From the NCBI RefSeq assembly GCF_018861025.1, contig NZ_JAHKQH010000026.1, positions 232,392-296,391 on the forward strand: a DNA stretch of 64,000 nt. Direction: 5' to 3'. The DNA comes from Psychrosphaera sp. B3R10. Lineage in GTDB: Bacteria > Pseudomonadota > Gammaproteobacteria > Enterobacterales > Alteromonadaceae. This document shows positions 11,401 to 19,758 of this stretch, in pieces (position 1 is the first letter of the stretch; every line of letters begins with the position of its first letter). The notes beneath the pieces were generated by a model. It did not search any database, was not told the DNA's origin, and saw only the letters and a list, made by a program, of their open reading frames with translations. Made by a program: the position numbers and the translations under genes.

Positions 11401-11927
11401 AATTACATTACCAACAATTTCATAGCTCCCCGCCACTTCTAGATCAGTTCCTGATATTTCGAGCTCTATTTTAGGCCTTGCCATCAAAGAAACGTCTTCA
11501 TCAAACTCTAAAACAATTGAAGTATCTTTTGGAACATCTACCGCTTGATGTAAAGGTGAGATGCTAACCAAACTAGGACCCGTTGTATCCGGACTTGAGT
11601 TACTCGACGTGGTAAAGCTAATTGTTTGTTTCTCTAATACGTTACCGGCGTAGTCGCATATTTGGTTTAGTTCCAACTGGTAACTTGTACTTGGTAAGAG
11701 CTGTTCATCACTTTCTATGGTGATCTGGTCCCCACTACCGCCTAAAGTAACTGAAATCGCTACCGTTTCTTGCCCAGTTGTTAACGTCGCAGCTTGATCT
11801 AACGCACACGTTTCAGAGATTTTTCGGTCAAATTCAAATATAAATTGTGGATTGATTGGCATCGTTAAAGAGCCATTAACAACATTTGTTGTCATTAATT
11901 GAGGGGTTGTCGCAAGTTCATCTAAGC
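5449..11927 (-). repeat. nine-Ig-domain higher-order repeat (about 2.9 kb unit) inside the giant gene
   Basis: In the C-terminal Ig region the domains recur in a fixed order. A Cys-pair domain ending in CDYAGN marks the start of each unit and occurs near 11653, 8725 and 5820, so the unit is about 2.9 kb or nine domains. The following domain types (GPSLVSISP, LSGN-FVSSFTTG, RPSL/RPRVLQ, DTDGD, VDD-P-I, APTIVD, the H type, and the W-type with YSPYI/YSPYL) recur in the same order. The complete layout is four lead-in domains, unit 1 (about 11.9-9.0 kb), unit 2 (about 9.0-6.1 kb), and the first two domains of a third unit. Confidence 0.8.
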
Positions 11928-14900
11928 CTGTTGTAAAGTTCCGCGTTGCACTATTTACAACTGTATTTCCTGCAATATCAGTAATAGGAGTGACCCGGCC
12001 GACATTGATTGTATAAGAGTGTTCTGGCGTCAATAAACTGCTTGGCTCGAGACGAATTGTTGTTAAGTCATCGCTAATAGATTGGCTGGTAGCAACAAGT
12101 TCACTTACATTGTTGTCATACAAATAAAATCCTGCAGAAACCACAGTTGTTGGGTCAACAGGCTTTGATAGTGTCACTTCAATGACAGGATTGAGTGGCA
12201 AATCCGTAGCATAGTTATTCGGGATACTCCAATTAACGATGCTACCAAATTCCGTATCGAGTAATTGCCCAGTTGTGAAATTTAACGAAAGTGCTTCGGT
12301 TAATGTATTTCCAGCTAAATCACTCACGCCAGCGATCATAAATTGATAATCTGAACCCGCGTCTAATTCGACCGTTGGTTGCAAAATTATTCGAGAACGG
12401 TCTGCCTCAACACTAACTGTTGCATCTACTTTTTGACCGTCGACATCAAATAACTCTATACCACTGAGCTGCATGGCGTCGATAGGCGAATCAAACAATA
12501 CGGCAAAATGACTATTGATTGGTAAGTCTACATCCCCCTCTGCTGAGCTTGTTCTTTGAACCACTGGCGGCACTAAGTCCTCTGAAAAGTTCGTTTTAAA
12601 ATCAAATTGATAGCCATTCAACTGATTGCCGTATATATCGGTAATTCCAGCAGATATATATACGTTATACTCGCGGCTAGCTTTAAACAGCTGGTCCGCG
12701 ACAAAACGGATAATCGTATTATCATCAGATAAACTTAATTGACCGGATATGTCTTCCCCAGTTAGCCGGTCTTGTACCACAAAGTTGTTAGAGGTCAGTG
12801 TTGTTGGGTCTATAGTTTCATTTATAGCGACAGCGATTTGGGTATTTCGAGGAATATTCACCGAGTTGTCCCATGGACTTACTTTTAAGACTTCCGGTTT
12901 GTCAGATTCAACACATGTCCCTGTTGAAAATGTCGAACTAAACGAACCTGACATTGTGTTCCCAGCGCTGTCTTTTACACCCGAAATCGTAATTGTAAAA
13001 TTGCTGTCTGTTGCTAACGAATCGGTTGCTCGGAAAAATACCTCGGCGCTATTTAGCACGGCGGTTACCGTGCCGGTAATGGCTCCGACATTTTCCTGCA
13101 GTAGACTTAGACTCGAGTTATTTACACTTGATGCACGAATAGGCTCATTAAAACGAATCGTAATGCCCTGATTGGTACAAACATTTGTCTGTAGATCGGT
13201 GGGGGTTACGTTGATAACAATTGGTCGTGTTGTGTCTGAGTTTAAAGGGTCTGTATCAGCTGCAACTTCGTCGCCATCTAGTATTAAATCGTCGTCACTA
13301 TCTTCATCTAATGGATCGGTCCCCATCTCAACTTCGAGTCCATCTATTAATCCATCATCGTCCGAATCTGGGTTATTTATATCTGTCCCCAATATCGCTT
13401 CCTGATCGTCCGTCAGGCCATCTTCGTCGGTATCAAGATCGTCAACAACATCCAATATATTTACCGTCACCGTTAGGTTTGTCGACAGATTCGTCGGCGA
13501 GCCATTGGTTTCTGTTGCCCGAATAACAATGTCGTACATTTCTGTCGTTTCAAAATCCAGTGCAGTATTATTCTCTACAAAAAGTACCCCTGTTGCATTG
13601 TCGATGGTAAATATTTGAAGTTCGTCTTCGCTAATTGTCCATTGGACTGCATTCCCTTCTGGGTCAGCTAAAATGGTTGCGGTGTAACCTGCCTCGCTTT
13701 GATTTGGGGTATTTTCGTTTAGACTAAATTGACTGGCGGAACTAAACACTGGCGGTTCATTTACGTTAAGAACCCGAACATCGATAACATATGTTTGCGA
13801 CAAATTCCCGTCTGATAAAACAAGTTCAAGCTCAATATTCGGTGTAGTCTCAAAATCAAGTACTGCGTCCGTACCCACACGGACCTCACCATCGGCATTG
13901 ATATACAATCCGTTGCTAGAACTATTTAACGAATACAAGACTGTTTGGGCTTCAGGGTCAATGCCTGTCGCTTGATAAACTAATGTCCCCTCTGTGGTGT
14001 TTTCCAATAGCTCAAAATCAGTTGCAGAGGTCAGCATGGGGGCTTCATCAACATTTGATAAATTTATTGTAAATGGTAGCGTCGCAACCGCATCAAAAAC
14101 ATCAAATACCGAAATCGTAAATTCAAATTTATCAACCGTCTCAAAATCTATTAAAGCGTTGTTTTTAACGGAAATGACACCTGTAAGTTCGTCAATTTCA
14201 AACGAATTGGTGACATCATCTATAACGAACGTTAATGGATCTTGCTCAGAATCAGTTGCCGTGACCGTGAATATTTCTGAACCTTCGTCTAGATTTTCCG
14301 CAATGACTACCGACGCGGCCGATGTGATTATTGGACCTGTATTGTTCGTCGTTATCAATACCACTAGCTGATAGTTATTCACTTCCGAGTCGACCAATAT
14401 TTCCAATGTGATAATTGAAATACCGCCTTGCCCTATTGCAGGTGTAAACGTGATTTCGCCATCGCTAAGTACGACATTACCGACGGAAGCTGATGCAGAT
14501 GATATTTCAACATTGGATGGTAAATCTCCGAGGATCTGCTCGAGATCAACTACAATTGGCGTTAAGTCGTCCGTTGTTGCGTGGGCCGCAACAACGTTTA
14601 ACTGGACCGTTGCAATACTGCTAACCAAATTCCCATCTGTTACTCGGTAACTGAATGAATCTACACCAATAAATCCGGCCTGTGGTGTATAGACAAAACT
14701 ACCGTTAGCATTGACTACCACCGTGCCCGAACCAGCCGTTGTCACGCTTGCAACATCGATAATAACTGTATCACCATCGATATCAGTGTCATTAGTCAAA
14801 ATCCCTAGAGCGCTTGGAATTGTTGCTACTGCCGCATTTGACACCACATAAACATCGTTATTCGCCACTGGAGGATCGTTTTTAGGTTGCACGTTTATTT

Positions 14901-16605
14901 GCGCGACCGCCACCGTTTGATTGCCTTCCGGGTCGGTTAATTGATAACTAAAACTGTCTAACCCAGTGAAATTATCGATTGGTTGATAAGAAAATGAACC
15001 ATCTGTGGCCAATACTAATTCGCCGTGCATTGTCGTTGTTACTACCGATAAAATAAGTTCAGACAGGTCATTATCATTATCCGAATCATTCGCTAATACC
15101 CCGTTTGCAGTTGTTATCGTTAGTAGCGCGTCCTCATCGACTTGATAGGAATCTGCAATCGCAAATGGGGGATAACCATTAAAGTCTGGTGATTGAATAG
15201 TAACAAGTGTTTCAGCACTTAAATCGTTGCCATCAGACGCTTGGTAAGAAAATTGATCAAACGTCGTAAAGCTGTCATTGGGGGTATATAAAAAACCACC
15301 GTCTGTATTTACAGAAATTGTCCCAAACAAAGGTGCAGTAACAAGCGGTAAATTTACGGCTAGGTCGTCACTTTCTACATCAAAATCATTTTCGAGCAGT
15401 CCGGGACTGGCAACCGTTAAAGTGTCTCCAGTAATAACGAAACCGTCAACATTTGAAACAGGAAGGTCATTAATACCAGTCACATTAATCTGCACTAATC
15501 CGATTGCAGTTAGGCTATTAGAACTTGTAATTTGATAACTAAATTGGTCTGTACCAAAAAAGTCAACATTAGGAATATAATCAAACGTGCCGTTAGCATG
15601 TATGTCAAGTTGACCATTGGCGGCTTCTGATATTGGAGTCGTTACTATAGAAATGGTATTGGTGCCAGTGGCCGTGTCATTAGCAATTAAGTTACCGCTT
15701 AGTGTCCCATCTTCTACAACTGTAAACTCATCGTTATTGGCCGTTGGCGGAGTGAAATCCAAACCGTCTACTAAAATAATTTCCGAACTAAAAGCACTCT
15801 CGCCGGTACCATCAACCCCTGATACAACCAAATAATAATCTTGCTCAATGGATTTTTGTGACAAGCTTACTGAATTTTCTCTGATCCCTAACTCTGATAT
15901 TCCGCCATTTAATGAGGCTATATTACTGCCTGTAATACCGGGCTCATTTGCTACATATACGTTATACCAAAGAAATTCGTCTGAAGTGGACCATGAAATA
16001 TTTAGCTCCGAGCTCGACTCTGAAATTTCAGCAACCACATTAGTAATCGTTTTCGGTTGCCAAAATAACACCAATGTCGCGACTCTTTGTTGTTCTTCAT
16101 TGCCATCTACAACCCATAGTTCAAGCGTATTTTGCCCTGGCAACCAGCCTAAAACGGTTGGATTAATACCACTGATAGTTGCTTTGAATTCTGCACCACA
16201 GTTAAGATCACAGACTGCCATGGCAAGTTCAGTATGGTTATTTCCAAGAAATATAGCGCTAATACCTTGGGCATCAGAAACATCAATTGCTAAGGTTAAA
16301 TTGCCGTCAAATTGACTATTTGGTTGCGGATAAACAAAGCCACCAACAGCATTAAGTTGGCCAACTTCAATAATTTGCGAACTAGATAACGATGCCCCTT
16401 GAACTTTAGGGCTATATGAAAACGGAACGAGCTTTATATCACGGGCTTGCAATTGCACTTCATCTTGCGACCCTGGTTGCAATTGTTCTTGCGCATCAAG
16501 TGGTGCTTTTTTTGCCGCACTTTCGTCCGATCCACCACAACCGAACAGCACTAGGCTGACAGCTAAGCTACAAGCGATCTTTATTTTTGTCATTGCGCTA
16601 ATCAT
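5449..16605 (-). CDS. giant multidomain surface lipoprotein (cadherin-like, TSP3 and about 24 SbsA-type Ig domains)
   Basis: This 3718-residue protein starts with a lipoprotein signal peptide: MISAMTKIK, a hydrophobic stretch and the lipobox LFGC (Cys 23 from this start). In order I see a beta-rich region; about four tandem-95/VCBS-type cadherin-like repeats (residues about 280-670, with NDEF.., VLANDSDNDND, ILTNDTDIDGD); cadherin repeats (about 760-1050, ..IAENLDEGSEIFTV); calcium-binding thrombospondin type 3 repeats (about 1055-1125, DSDDDGLIDGLEVEMGTDP); then about 24 Ig-like Big_5/SbsA domains of about 108 residues, each with a DLAGN-like end motif and FTT closing strand. It is likely a Ca2+-stiffened adhesin or surface fibre. 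The frame extends to a GTG at 16617; the ATG at 16605 has a GGTGG upstream. It lies 19 bp after the fecR-like gene. No C-terminal type I secretion signal or LPXTG-like sorting motif is evident. Confidence 0.9.
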   Translation of the reverse strand: MISAMTKIKIACSLAVSLVLFGCGGSDESAAKKAPLDAQEQLQPGSQDEVQLQARDIKLVPFSYSPKVQGASLSSSQIIEVGQLNAVGGFVYPQPNSQFDGNLTLAIDVSDAQGISAIFLGNNHTELAMAVCDLNCGAEFKATISGINPTVLGWLPGQNTLELWVVDGNEEQQRVATLVLFWQPKTITNVVAEISESSSELNISWSTSDEFLWYNVYVANEPGITGSNIASLNGGISELGIRENSVSLSQKSIEQDYYLVVSGVDGTGESAFSSEIILVDGLDFTPPTANNDEFTVVEDGTLSGNLIANDTATGTNTISIVTTPISEAANGQLDIHANGTFDYIPNVDFFGTDQFSYQITSSNSLTAIGLVQINVTGINDLPVSNVDGFVITGDTLTVASPGLLENDFDVESDDLAVNLPLVTAPLFGTISVNTDGGFLYTPNDSFTTFDQFSYQASDGNDLSAETLVTIQSPDFNGYPPFAIADSYQVDEDALLTITTANGVLANDSDNDNDLSELILSVVTTTMHGELVLATDGSFSYQPIDNFTGLDSFSYQLTDPEGNQTVAVAQINVQPKNDPPVANNDVYVVSNAAVATIPSALGILTNDTDIDGDTVIIDVASVTTAGSGTVVVNANGSFVYTPQAGFIGVDSFSYRVTDGNLVSSIATVQLNVVAAHATTDDLTPIVVDLEQILGDLPSNVEISSASASVGNVVLSDGEITFTPAIGQGGISIITLEILVDSEVNNYQLVVLITTNNTGPIITSAASVVIAENLDEGSEIFTVTATDSEQDPLTFVIDDVTNSFEIDELTGVISVKNNALIDFETVDKFEFTISVFDVFDAVATLPFTINLSNVDEAPMLTSATDFELLENTTEGTLVYQATGIDPEAQTVLYSLNSSSNGLYINADGEVRVGTDAVLDFETTPNIELELVLSDGNLSQTYVIDVRVLNVNEPPVFSSASQFSLNENTPNQSEAGYTATILADPEGNAVQWTISEDELQIFTIDNATGVLFVENNTALDFETTEMYDIVIRATETNGSPTNLSTNLTVTVNILDVVDDLDTDEDGLTDDQEAILGTDINNPDSDDDGLIDGLEVEMGTDPLDEDSDDDLILDGDEVAADTDPLNSDTTRPIVINVTPTDLQTNVCTNQGITIRFNEPIRASSVNNSSLSLLQENVGAITGTVTAVLNSAEVFFRATDSLATDSNFTITISGVKDSAGNTMSGSFSSTFSTGTCVESDKPEVLKVSPWDNSVNIPRNTQIAVAINETIDPTTLTSNNFVVQDRLTGEDISGQLSLSDDNTIIRFVADQLFKASREYNVYISAGITDIYGNQLNGYQFDFKTNFSEDLVPPVVQRTSSAEGDVDLPINSHFAVLFDSPIDAMQLSGIELFDVDGQKVDATVSVEADRSRIILQPTVELDAGSDYQFMIAGVSDLAGNTLTEALSLNFTTGQLLDTEFGSIVNWSIPNNYATDLPLNPVIEVTLSKPVDPTTVVSAGFYLYDNNVSELVATSQSISDDLTTIRLEPSSLLTPEHSYTINVGRVTPITDIAGNTVVNSATRNFTTGLDELATTPQLMTTNVVNGSLTMPINPQFIFEFDRKISETCALDQAATLTTGQETVAISVTLGGSGDQITIESDEQLLPSTSYQLELNQICDYAGNVLEKQTISFTTSSNSSPDTTGPSLVSISPLHQAVDVPKDTSIVLEFDEDVSLMARPKIELEISGTDLEVAGSYEIVGNVITFTPSEPLLGSNRYRIEIYNNVPDLAGNTTYGGTQYFNTVSEIDTTPPEVTLVSPENGAIGVSPDSTEIVLSFSEPITQNTLNSSNIVLYAAGEIVSPSVYRGVNGKEVTLIASLPADSIVSIIVSSNVVDLSGNPLNHFVSSFTTGAESNNYSRPSLIQESPENGVSEVTERNNIYFHFNQPLDPSTLAEGVKVVENGQPIDVEVSLLNDGKTIHVYYADGFAYGAEITSFLDDSIRDLSGNRIYSASAYFTLAYLDGRVGYSPYVIGYTPQSSYEGVPLNSSFMVKFNEPMDQSTFNEQTVNLQAVGGEFSSDWESISYHLDWDETGKLLTIIPSALLEVGRSYYLSIESSVLDTDGDSLNFSFSNYIYTDSDSIVDDRQPMITAFSPAEGTVGIGTNATFTVEFDEYINSLRFNRLGQANIQFDADNKQLRYSYYQPLPALTEHTETISEVYDLVGNKVVSASTTFTTAGGPDIAAPTIVDSTFFDYDVVQRDAILSVTFNEPIDPLSVHSGSVYLYDGSTGKNIAASVELSADGRKITLIPTALLPVYRRLYFYIYGVRDLSHNVFSYTYYRVDTDRNVTEQPLAISATTVEDNATSVPRNVKLNARFNQSITTDYEQHISLQDDQGNPVDFELELSRERRLLTLTPKMLLKSNSQYTWSIGLVENSSGGTLSTPMTTHFTTSALTDIEGGSIAIWGAPTHGAENAPRNPKLSVTFDEPIDPATVDEETFYLYDNTTGIDVEGDWQISNDKKTITFIPSEALRAGVRHYFYLGYSPYIKDLAGNRVSNSNYRYFTTAYETDDVAPNVLSTNITTNATNMPINGAVELTFDERLNRGCLLDEGIKVEANGIAIDIDLALSSDDKTLSITPVENFSAATSYVLTMSDICDYAGNTNDSYQLEFSTLSNTEVDNDAPGLVSISPDHQATEITTSLSTITMEFDEDIDQRTAPEVRGAGITVPGSYQVTGNTVVFTPSVNLVGNTTYTIYLYSTVADLAGNTRSLGTRQFVTAESVENTSPTIVAISPADLSIDTNSDTDIVLTFSEPMDASQLTSSNIAVFSGSETLTTSISRSVDGQFVTISANLPENSLISVVANDKIVDLSGNALVPFVSSFTTGLDPTGNVRPRVLQQVPSYNDDTSYDIDTITLYLSKPISAANLADGVTVLEDGELVEVDVSLSSSGSTLTLTKAGGLTPGARIEVYVDGLTDLVGNRIYSYDSNFEMAEISEQIGIAPALTSTYPQGGTHLPLNLTIMAQFSEPLDESTVTSENVKLYTNNLEAQLHPATVQLDPTGTIISVYPDEPLEVNNSYYVQFTSDIIDTDGDIKYGNHYISFTTDDLSIVDDVGPTIVAMNPPNGAENIGVNALFSVRYDESINPISFVANNPSATNVMFDEEDKVITYRHQQSLATSSEITEVVSGVTDGAGNVAVSAQTVFNTGDSADVTAPTVVDVSISNNQINIPINAVTQWHFSEPIDPTSLSNEGIYYWNSSDLRIASTWELSSDGTILTVTPASALVADTLHYTYATGLRDLSGNPAGHEYRYFTTNSDIDVTSPTLLSINVDNEQTGLPLNLKLRVRIDEAISSFDSNIANLMDSEGLNIPLAMNLTRERTLITFTPKRLLDPDETYTFTISGLYDLSRNAMQESMTVTFTTGNKVDTAKSEVSAWSIPINYSVDIPLNPLLQVTFDEPVDVTTIDTDTFYLLDFSAQEKVASTWELSNNGQTLTLLPDSVLVANSRYDFYVGYSPYLLDNAGNILAQSQRRVFTTADALDATAPILVATNLPDGYTDMPLNGQVVLEFDVALSDSCPIETGVTLSTDDSSVDIYVSLSSDRKIVTIEGQENLSADTTYYVSVNAFCDYAGNQYAASNVLTFTTSLSESNDTTGPSLVSLDPASNATDVDVNTTITIVFDEVIDGRSLPEIKQGTDVIEGEYEVVGDTIIFTPNSALLGSTTYRISILSSVRDMAGNTKNLGTHTFSTGSN

Positions 16606-16624
16606 TACTGCCACCACATATCCG

Positions 16625-17902
16625 TTACTTAATAATAAAACTACCCGTTGTATTGATGTTAGGGCGTAAAACTTCTTCTAACTCAAAATTACCAATTATT
16701 GAGTCTAAACCGTCATAAAATGCGGTATCTATTTCACCATCAGCCAAGTTGTTACCATGGGAAGCATGACTTATATCTAAAGCAATTTGACCAGACGTAG
16801 AAATGTTTCCAGAGAACGTTGCTCGCCATTCTCCTTCGTTATCATCTAAAGTTAAATTACCCGCGGTAACGCCTAGCGTGTCAAAATCAATGTCCATCGA
16901 CATCTGGAAGTTTTTTAAGCCGCCCGCCGTTGAGTTGCCATCTAAAAGCTCAGCGTTGTTATAGGTTAATTTTCCACTTCGGTCAGGCAATAGCTGCTCT
17001 GCGGTTTTTGGTTGAGCAGTATTAAATTCATCGGTTGCGAGATATGAGCCATCTTCGGCTAAATCCACCGCAATTTCAGTAAATTGTCCATCACCTGCTG
17101 TCATTTCTGTATCTTGGCCAATGTCGTTAGCTTCGGGTACCGCTGCATCTGAGCTTTGACTATTGCTTGTTTGCGCAACTTCAGTGGTCTCTTCTTCACT
17201 ATTATCTGACGGTTCATCGTTACTAGTGACTTCTTCCGAGTTTTCAGCCTCTTCAGAACTTTCTTCTGCTGTACCTGCCGTTGTTGACATACCTGAATTA
17301 AAATTCTTTGGGGGTTCAAGTAACATGGTCACTTTACCCGTACTGCTTATTGAGGCATAAGAGAATGCCTCTCCTGCGCCAAATGAAACTTGTCGACCAG
17401 GCTCATCACCAACACCGATTGAAACGTCTACAGCCCCATCCCATACAGCGATAAACATTTCTTTTGCGACAAGTTCTACTTCGTAATGAGTACCACGGAT
17501 CCCAATACTGCCCACGGGAGTTTTTAATCGATAATCGCCATTTTGCGCCTTAATATTTCCCGTAACCGAGCGCAGGCCCCCTTTAACCAATTCCATGACG
17601 ACAGAACCTTTACCTGACTCGTCAGAATACTGGTAATCGGCTATTTTTAATTCACTATTCGCTTTTAACGCTATAAGTCCACCATCAGACATTCGTAATT
17701 GAGCTTTTGCTTTATCGCCCGTCGTGATGAGGTCCTGTCCGAAAACAACTGCGCGACGTTTTAATTTGCGCTTTACATTGGTTTTAATGTCGCTGGCGTT
17801 TACGGCACCAACCACCAACATAGTCTTACCCGCGATATCCGCTGAATGCGCCACGCCACATCCCATAAATAATGCAATTACTGTCAGTTTCCTAATTAAC
17901 AT
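16625..17902 (-). CDS. FecR-domain exported protein
   Basis: A 425-residue exported protein. From the ATG at 17902 there is a signal peptide (MLIRKLTVIALFMGCGVAHSA) preceded by a good GGAG ribosome-binding site; the frame continues upstream to 17929 but that would overlap the previous gene. A FecR domain covers about residues 50-185 (RRAVVFGQDLITTGDKAKAQ, LRMSDGGLIALKANSELKI, TPVGSIGIRGTHYEV). A low-complexity acidic Ser/Glu linker (about 205-250) follows, then a C-terminal beta-rich domain. This is not a sigma-factor-linked FecR: no sigma factor is nearby and no transmembrane helix follows. It sits 8 bp after the TPR-barrel gene and 19 bp before the giant lipoprotein. FecR domains of this type recur beside large surface proteins; a periplasmic assembly or anchoring role is inference. 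Cys15 could make it a lipoprotein, but the position -3 Phe is atypical. Confidence 0.85.
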   Translation of the reverse strand: MLIRKLTVIALFMGCGVAHSADIAGKTMLVVGAVNASDIKTNVKRKLKRRAVVFGQDLITTGDKAKAQLRMSDGGLIALKANSELKIADYQYSDESGKGSVVMELVKGGLRSVTGNIKAQNGDYRLKTPVGSIGIRGTHYEVELVAKEMFIAVWDGAVDVSIGVGDEPGRQVSFGAGEAFSYASISSTGKVTMLLEPPKNFNSGMSTTAGTAEESSEEAENSEEVTSNDEPSDNSEEETTEVAQTSNSQSSDAAVPEANDIGQDTEMTAGDGQFTEIAVDLAEDGSYLATDEFNTAQPKTAEQLLPDRSGKLTYNNAELLDGNSTAGGLKNFQMSMDIDFDTLGVTAGNLTLDDNEGEWRATFSGNISTSGQIALDISHASHGNNLADGEIDTAFYDGLDSIIGNFELEEVLRPNINTTGSFIIK

Positions 17903-17910
17903 ATCGGCTC

Positions 17911-19284
17911 CTAAAACACATATTGCCAACCCATTACGGTCTCGACACGGTTAAAATTAAATAGCTCTACATTGCTGTCTTTTTGTTGAATATTTAACTG
18001 CAATTTAAATTGTTGATGCTCAGAATATTGGTAATTTAGCTGTGATGACGCAGCAATAATAGATTCGCTACGAACCGCTTTGAAGATTGGATGTTGTAAA
18101 TCGTAACTATGAGACTCATACATGACATAGCTGCTGCTCATGACTTTATCCATAACGGGCAATGCAATTTGATAAATAAGACCAATTGTGGACTTGTCAT
18201 TGTAGCCATAGTCGCTGTCGGAGGCGCTGTCATTGGTATAATGCAGGTTTAATGTGTGCAACATTTTACTTTTATATTGAACACCGGCTGCCAACTTAAT
18301 TCGAGAAAAATCGAGTTCCGGGCTAATTTGATTAGCCACAAATGACACATTTGCGCCAAATCTGTAATTAACTTGTTTATTTACTTTTTGTTTAAATCCA
18401 ATACCCGCCCCTGTTTCAACTCGATACAAACTCACTTCGCGTTTAGGTTCCGACGTTAAATCATCTATTGTGTCTGTTTTAACATCCTGTTCTAACCATA
18501 GTGGTCGTGTATACCCAGAGTAAGATACTTGGCCAAATGACCAGTCCTGAACTAATGCAATATTTAATGCTAATTGTTGACGTTGAAACTGATTGTTTTC
18601 CACAAAACCATAATGGCTCGCAGCAACATCGATTTTTATAGCCTGATTTTGATCAATTGGATGCTGATACCCCCCCATGTATGACAGGTTATAGCCTGTA
18701 TCTGAGGTTGCTTTTGCAGATTCAAATAATACGATTTCACCTAAGTCTGGAATCAAAATACTATCTTGGTCAGTACCGCTATTGATATTACTGTCTAACG
18801 ATAAATTCGCACCGACAATGTGGTACCACACGGTTTTTCGACTTAAAGCGTTGCGATTAATGGTTGAGGATAAACTTGAAATTTTGTTTTGTTGTTCTGC
18901 AGTTAATGTCAATTTTTTTAGCTTTTCTAGCTCCGCTAGAGCGGCGGCGTAATTTCCCAGTTTATTGTAACTTTGAGCTAAGAAAAAGCGTCCTATAAAC
19001 ACCTTGGGCCTTAAAACCGATACACGTTCAAAAGCAAATACCGCTTCTTGAAAACGCTGACTGCCATACGCTGCAAACCCAAGTAACAGATCAAAATCAG
19101 CTTCGCCACCATAATCAAATGCGAAGAGCTCGGCCGTTTGATAGGCTGATTCGTAATCTTTGTTGGTCAGTAGATAATTTAACTCATCCAAAACATCTGG
19201 GTAAGGCAAAATTTCGCTACGAGCTTGACTCGCGAGAGGCAACAAGAAAATAACAAAAACAACTACTAGGCGTCTAATCAGCAT
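17911..19284 (-). CDS. TPR plus C-terminal beta-barrel outer-membrane protein (Slam-like architecture)
   Basis: The 457-residue protein has a Sec signal peptide (MLIRRLVVVFVIFLLPLASQA), TPR-like helices at about residues 30-150 (YESAYQTAELFAFDYGG, QEAVFAFERVSVLRP, YNKLGNYAAALAELEKL), and then a series of amphipathic beta strands to a C-terminal WQYVF, the terminal aromatic signature of outer-membrane barrels. This TPR-then-barrel layout matches the DUF560/Slam family, whose known members move lipoproteins to the cell surface, and the operon's third gene is a giant lipoprotein. Assignment to Slam is by architecture and context only; I cannot align it. It is the first gene of the operon. Confidence 0.7.
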   Translation of the reverse strand: MLIRRLVVVFVIFLLPLASQARSEILPYPDVLDELNYLLTNKDYESAYQTAELFAFDYGGEADFDLLLGFAAYGSQRFQEAVFAFERVSVLRPKVFIGRFFLAQSYNKLGNYAAALAELEKLKKLTLTAEQQNKISSLSSTINRNALSRKTVWYHIVGANLSLDSNINSGTDQDSILIPDLGEIVLFESAKATSDTGYNLSYMGGYQHPIDQNQAIKIDVAASHYGFVENNQFQRQQLALNIALVQDWSFGQVSYSGYTRPLWLEQDVKTDTIDDLTSEPKREVSLYRVETGAGIGFKQKVNKQVNYRFGANVSFVANQISPELDFSRIKLAAGVQYKSKMLHTLNLHYTNDSASDSDYGYNDKSTIGLIYQIALPVMDKVMSSSYVMYESHSYDLQHPIFKAVRSESIIAASSQLNYQYSEHQQFKLQLNIQQKDSNVELFNFNRVETVMGWQYVF

Positions 19285-19758
19285 AAACCACCTTCGCTAG
19301 TTTCAATTTGAGGATTGTCCACGATACAGTTTTACCTTAAAAGTTAACCTTGATAGTTGCGTTTCGATTAAAACATTCTTACTAAACCGTTTAGATAATA
19401 CACACACCGTAGCCTGTTTAACAATCCAACCACGTTGTATTAAAAGGGATAAATCAAGCGTGCTGTCTTGCTACAAAGTGTATATTGTCCACCAAATTAC
19501 TGGCCAAGCCATCTATGGTGGCATTAGAACCTCGGTTAAAAAGCTACAGCCCCATGACCTTAAAATAGTGTAATAAAGCACAGTGATGCAAATATGACAG
19601 CTAGACTATTTTCACAAAAAAAGAAATCTAAATGGTGATTATTTTGAGTGTAGTATAAATAATCAAAATATTGCCGAAAAAATTAATATTTTCTAAACAA
19701 ATCATGGGCAACTCATTCAAACCAATAAAATACGTTGGCCGACAGCCAACATATTCAA
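19285..19758. other. intergenic region upstream of the TPR-barrel operon
   Basis: This 474-bp AT-rich stretch should hold the promoter of the minus-strand operon that starts at 19284. It contains short hairpins on the minus strand (around AACCTCGGTT and GCCATC..GGTGGC near 19510-19560). I checked these against the cyclic-di-GMP riboswitch pattern and saw no match. No credible gene is seen. The ion-channel gene on the same strand ends at its far side. Confidence 0.5.

Noticed and set aside
19285-19758. Cyclic-di-GMP riboswitch before the TPR-barrel operon
   Set aside because: Hairpins are present but the conserved GEMM core sequences are not seen.
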